DNA of 6,238 nucleotides from Candidatus Rokuibacteriota bacterium (lineage in GTDB: Bacteria; Methylomirabilota; Methylomirabilia; Rokubacteriales; JACPHL01): positions 1 to 6,238 of the forward strand of contig JACPHL010000182.1 in assembly GCA_016188625.1 (NCBI GenBank), in the 5' to 3' direction. Every line of letters starts with the position of its first letter. Position 1 is the stretch's first letter. Of the stretch, positions 5,736 to 6,238 are shown piece after piece. The notes below the pieces were generated by a model, which saw only the letters and a program-made list of their open reading frames with translations, made no database searches and was not told the DNA's origin. A program made the translations under genes and the position numbers.

Positions 5736-5897
5736 CTTCTCGACCGACTCGGAGACTTCCACGACGAAGCCCTGGAGGTTGTGGCACATGAATGGCCGGA
5801 CGGCGGGGGCGGTGTAGGAGCAGAGCACCAAGGCCAGGCTCAGGAAGAGCATCGACCACGCGAAGACCCAGAGGCCCGCGAGCCGCAAGCCTCCCAT
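5721..5897 (-). CDS. 58-residue single-pass membrane microprotein, second paralogue
   Basis: The product has 58 residues: N-terminal R5, one hydrophobic helix (about residues 6-33, including WSMLFLSLALVLCSYTA), the segment RPFMCHNLQG (34-43) and an acidic amphipathic tail VEVSESVEKLFGG. ATG at 5895-5897 has GGAGG (5907-5911) nine bases upstream. A near-consensus promoter, TTGACA-N17-TACACT, lies on the same strand at 5972-6000, so expression has strong sequence support. The stop is 10 bases from the stop of the facing paralogue. C26 and C38 are conserved between the two, each with a histidine beside C38 (C38-H39 here, H37-C38 in the partner). This suggests metal, redox or disulfide chemistry, but that is speculation. 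No known family is recognised. Unlike its partner, it appears to be driven by the housekeeping sigma factor. Confidence 0.75.
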   Translation of the reverse strand: MGGLRLAGLWVFAWSMLFLSLALVLCSYTAPAVRPFMCHNLQGFVVEVSESVEKLFGG

Positions 5898-5971
5898 GCT
5901 AGTTCGCCTCCACGGAGAGATCCTCCACCCTGCGCGGTCGGGGCTGCCTGCCGGGCGCGACAGTTGAGCGG

Positions 5972-6000
5972 AGTGTAGGCGGGATCGGGCTGGCTGTCAA
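5972..6000 (-). promoter_or_regulatory. Near-consensus sigma-70 promoter of the minus-strand microprotein gene
   Basis: On the minus strand, TTGACA (5995-6000, perfect), a 17-bp spacer and TACACT (5972-5977) predict transcription start near 5965 and a leader of about 68 bases. The match is as good as that of the tRNA-His promoter in this window. Confidence 0.75.
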
Positions 6001-6075
6001 CGCCGTTCCGGAGGTCACCAGCCCTGGATCGAGCCGCTGGGCCGGGGACGGAGGCGTACCCGGGCGGCCGCCGGG

Positions 6076-6104
6076 TTGACAGGGGAGAACCCCTTTCGTA
6101 AGAT
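6076..6104 (+). promoter_or_regulatory. tRNA-His promoter
   Basis: TTGACA (6076-6081), a 17-bp spacer and TAAGAT (6099-6104) put transcription start near 6111, about ten bases before the tRNA. It diverges from the microprotein promoter 75 bp away. Confidence 0.75.
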
Positions 6105-6120
6105 AAGAGCCCGGTCGGAC

Positions 6121-6197
6121 GGTGAGCGTAGCTCAACGGTTAGAGCACTGGACTGTGGCTCCAGGGGTTGAGGGTTCGAATCCCTTCGCTCACCCCA
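6121..6197 (+). tRNA. trnH: tRNA-His, anticodon GUG, with encoded G-1
   Basis: The acceptor stem GTGAGCG (6122-6128) pairs perfectly with CGCTCAC (6187-6193). G6121 is the histidine-specific G-1, opposite discriminator C6194, and CCA is encoded at 6195-6197. The anticodon stem CTGGA/TCCAG closes the loop CTGTGGC, with anticodon GTG at 6155-6157. The T arm contains TTCGAAT. It has its own strong promoter and is the last feature before the window ends in GC-rich sequence. Confidence 0.97.
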
Positions 6198-6238
6198 CTG
6201 CCCCCTCCCCGCCGGGGGCCGGGGGGCGGCGGGAGCCG

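Noticed and set aside
6198-6238. Intrinsic terminator or G-quadruplex after tRNA-His
   Set aside because: The G- and C-runs do not form a clean stem with a T-tract or four regular G-runs, and the window ends here.

Overview
The window is GC-rich bacterial chromosome (about 70% G+C by eye). It has tightly packed housekeeping genes on both strands, three dispersed single tRNA genes that encode their own CCA ends, and no mobile element, CRISPR array or phage gene. The gene families, G+C content and sigma-54-like promoters suggest a Gram-negative environmental bacterium, for example Candidatus Rokubacteria/Methylomirabilota or a deltaproteobacterial-type lineage. No phylogenetic marker here settles this, so the assignment is an inference.

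Positions 1-685 hold the 3' part of a cyclase-family (kynurenine-formamidase-like) metal hydrolase. Positions 870-3123 form a cell-wall and RNA operon: an exported N-acetylmuramoyl-L-alanine amidase (AMIN plus Amidase_3), then rph (RNase PH), coupled by an ATGA overlap. The amidase signal peptide and the rest of the protein lie in different frames, so one base appears to be missing near position 962. A tRNA-Pro(UGG) gene follows, and its -35 box overlaps the rph stop codon. An exported SlyD-like FKBP prolyl isomerase converges on it from the minus strand, and tRNA-Arg(UCU) is transcribed divergently from that gene.

Positions 4165-5710 look like a coordinated regulatory unit. A DUF4410-like lipoprotein (minus strand) and a single-domain PilZ protein (plus strand) diverge from a 506-bp non-coding region. 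That region carries two outward-facing sigma-54-type promoters and, between them, a perfect 8-1-8 palindrome placed like an enhancer-binding-protein site. Downstream of pilZ, probably in the same transcript, lies an unannotated 58-residue membrane microprotein.

Facing it, with only 10 bp between the stop codons, is a second 58-residue membrane microprotein on the minus strand with its own near-consensus sigma-70 promoter. The two align without gaps over their full length with 18 identical positions, including two cysteines and shared LFLS, LQG and LFG motifs. They therefore look like an inverted pair of paralogues of an undescribed small-protein family, and this is the most novel item in the window. 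A tRNA-His(GUG) gene with a strong promoter closes the window.
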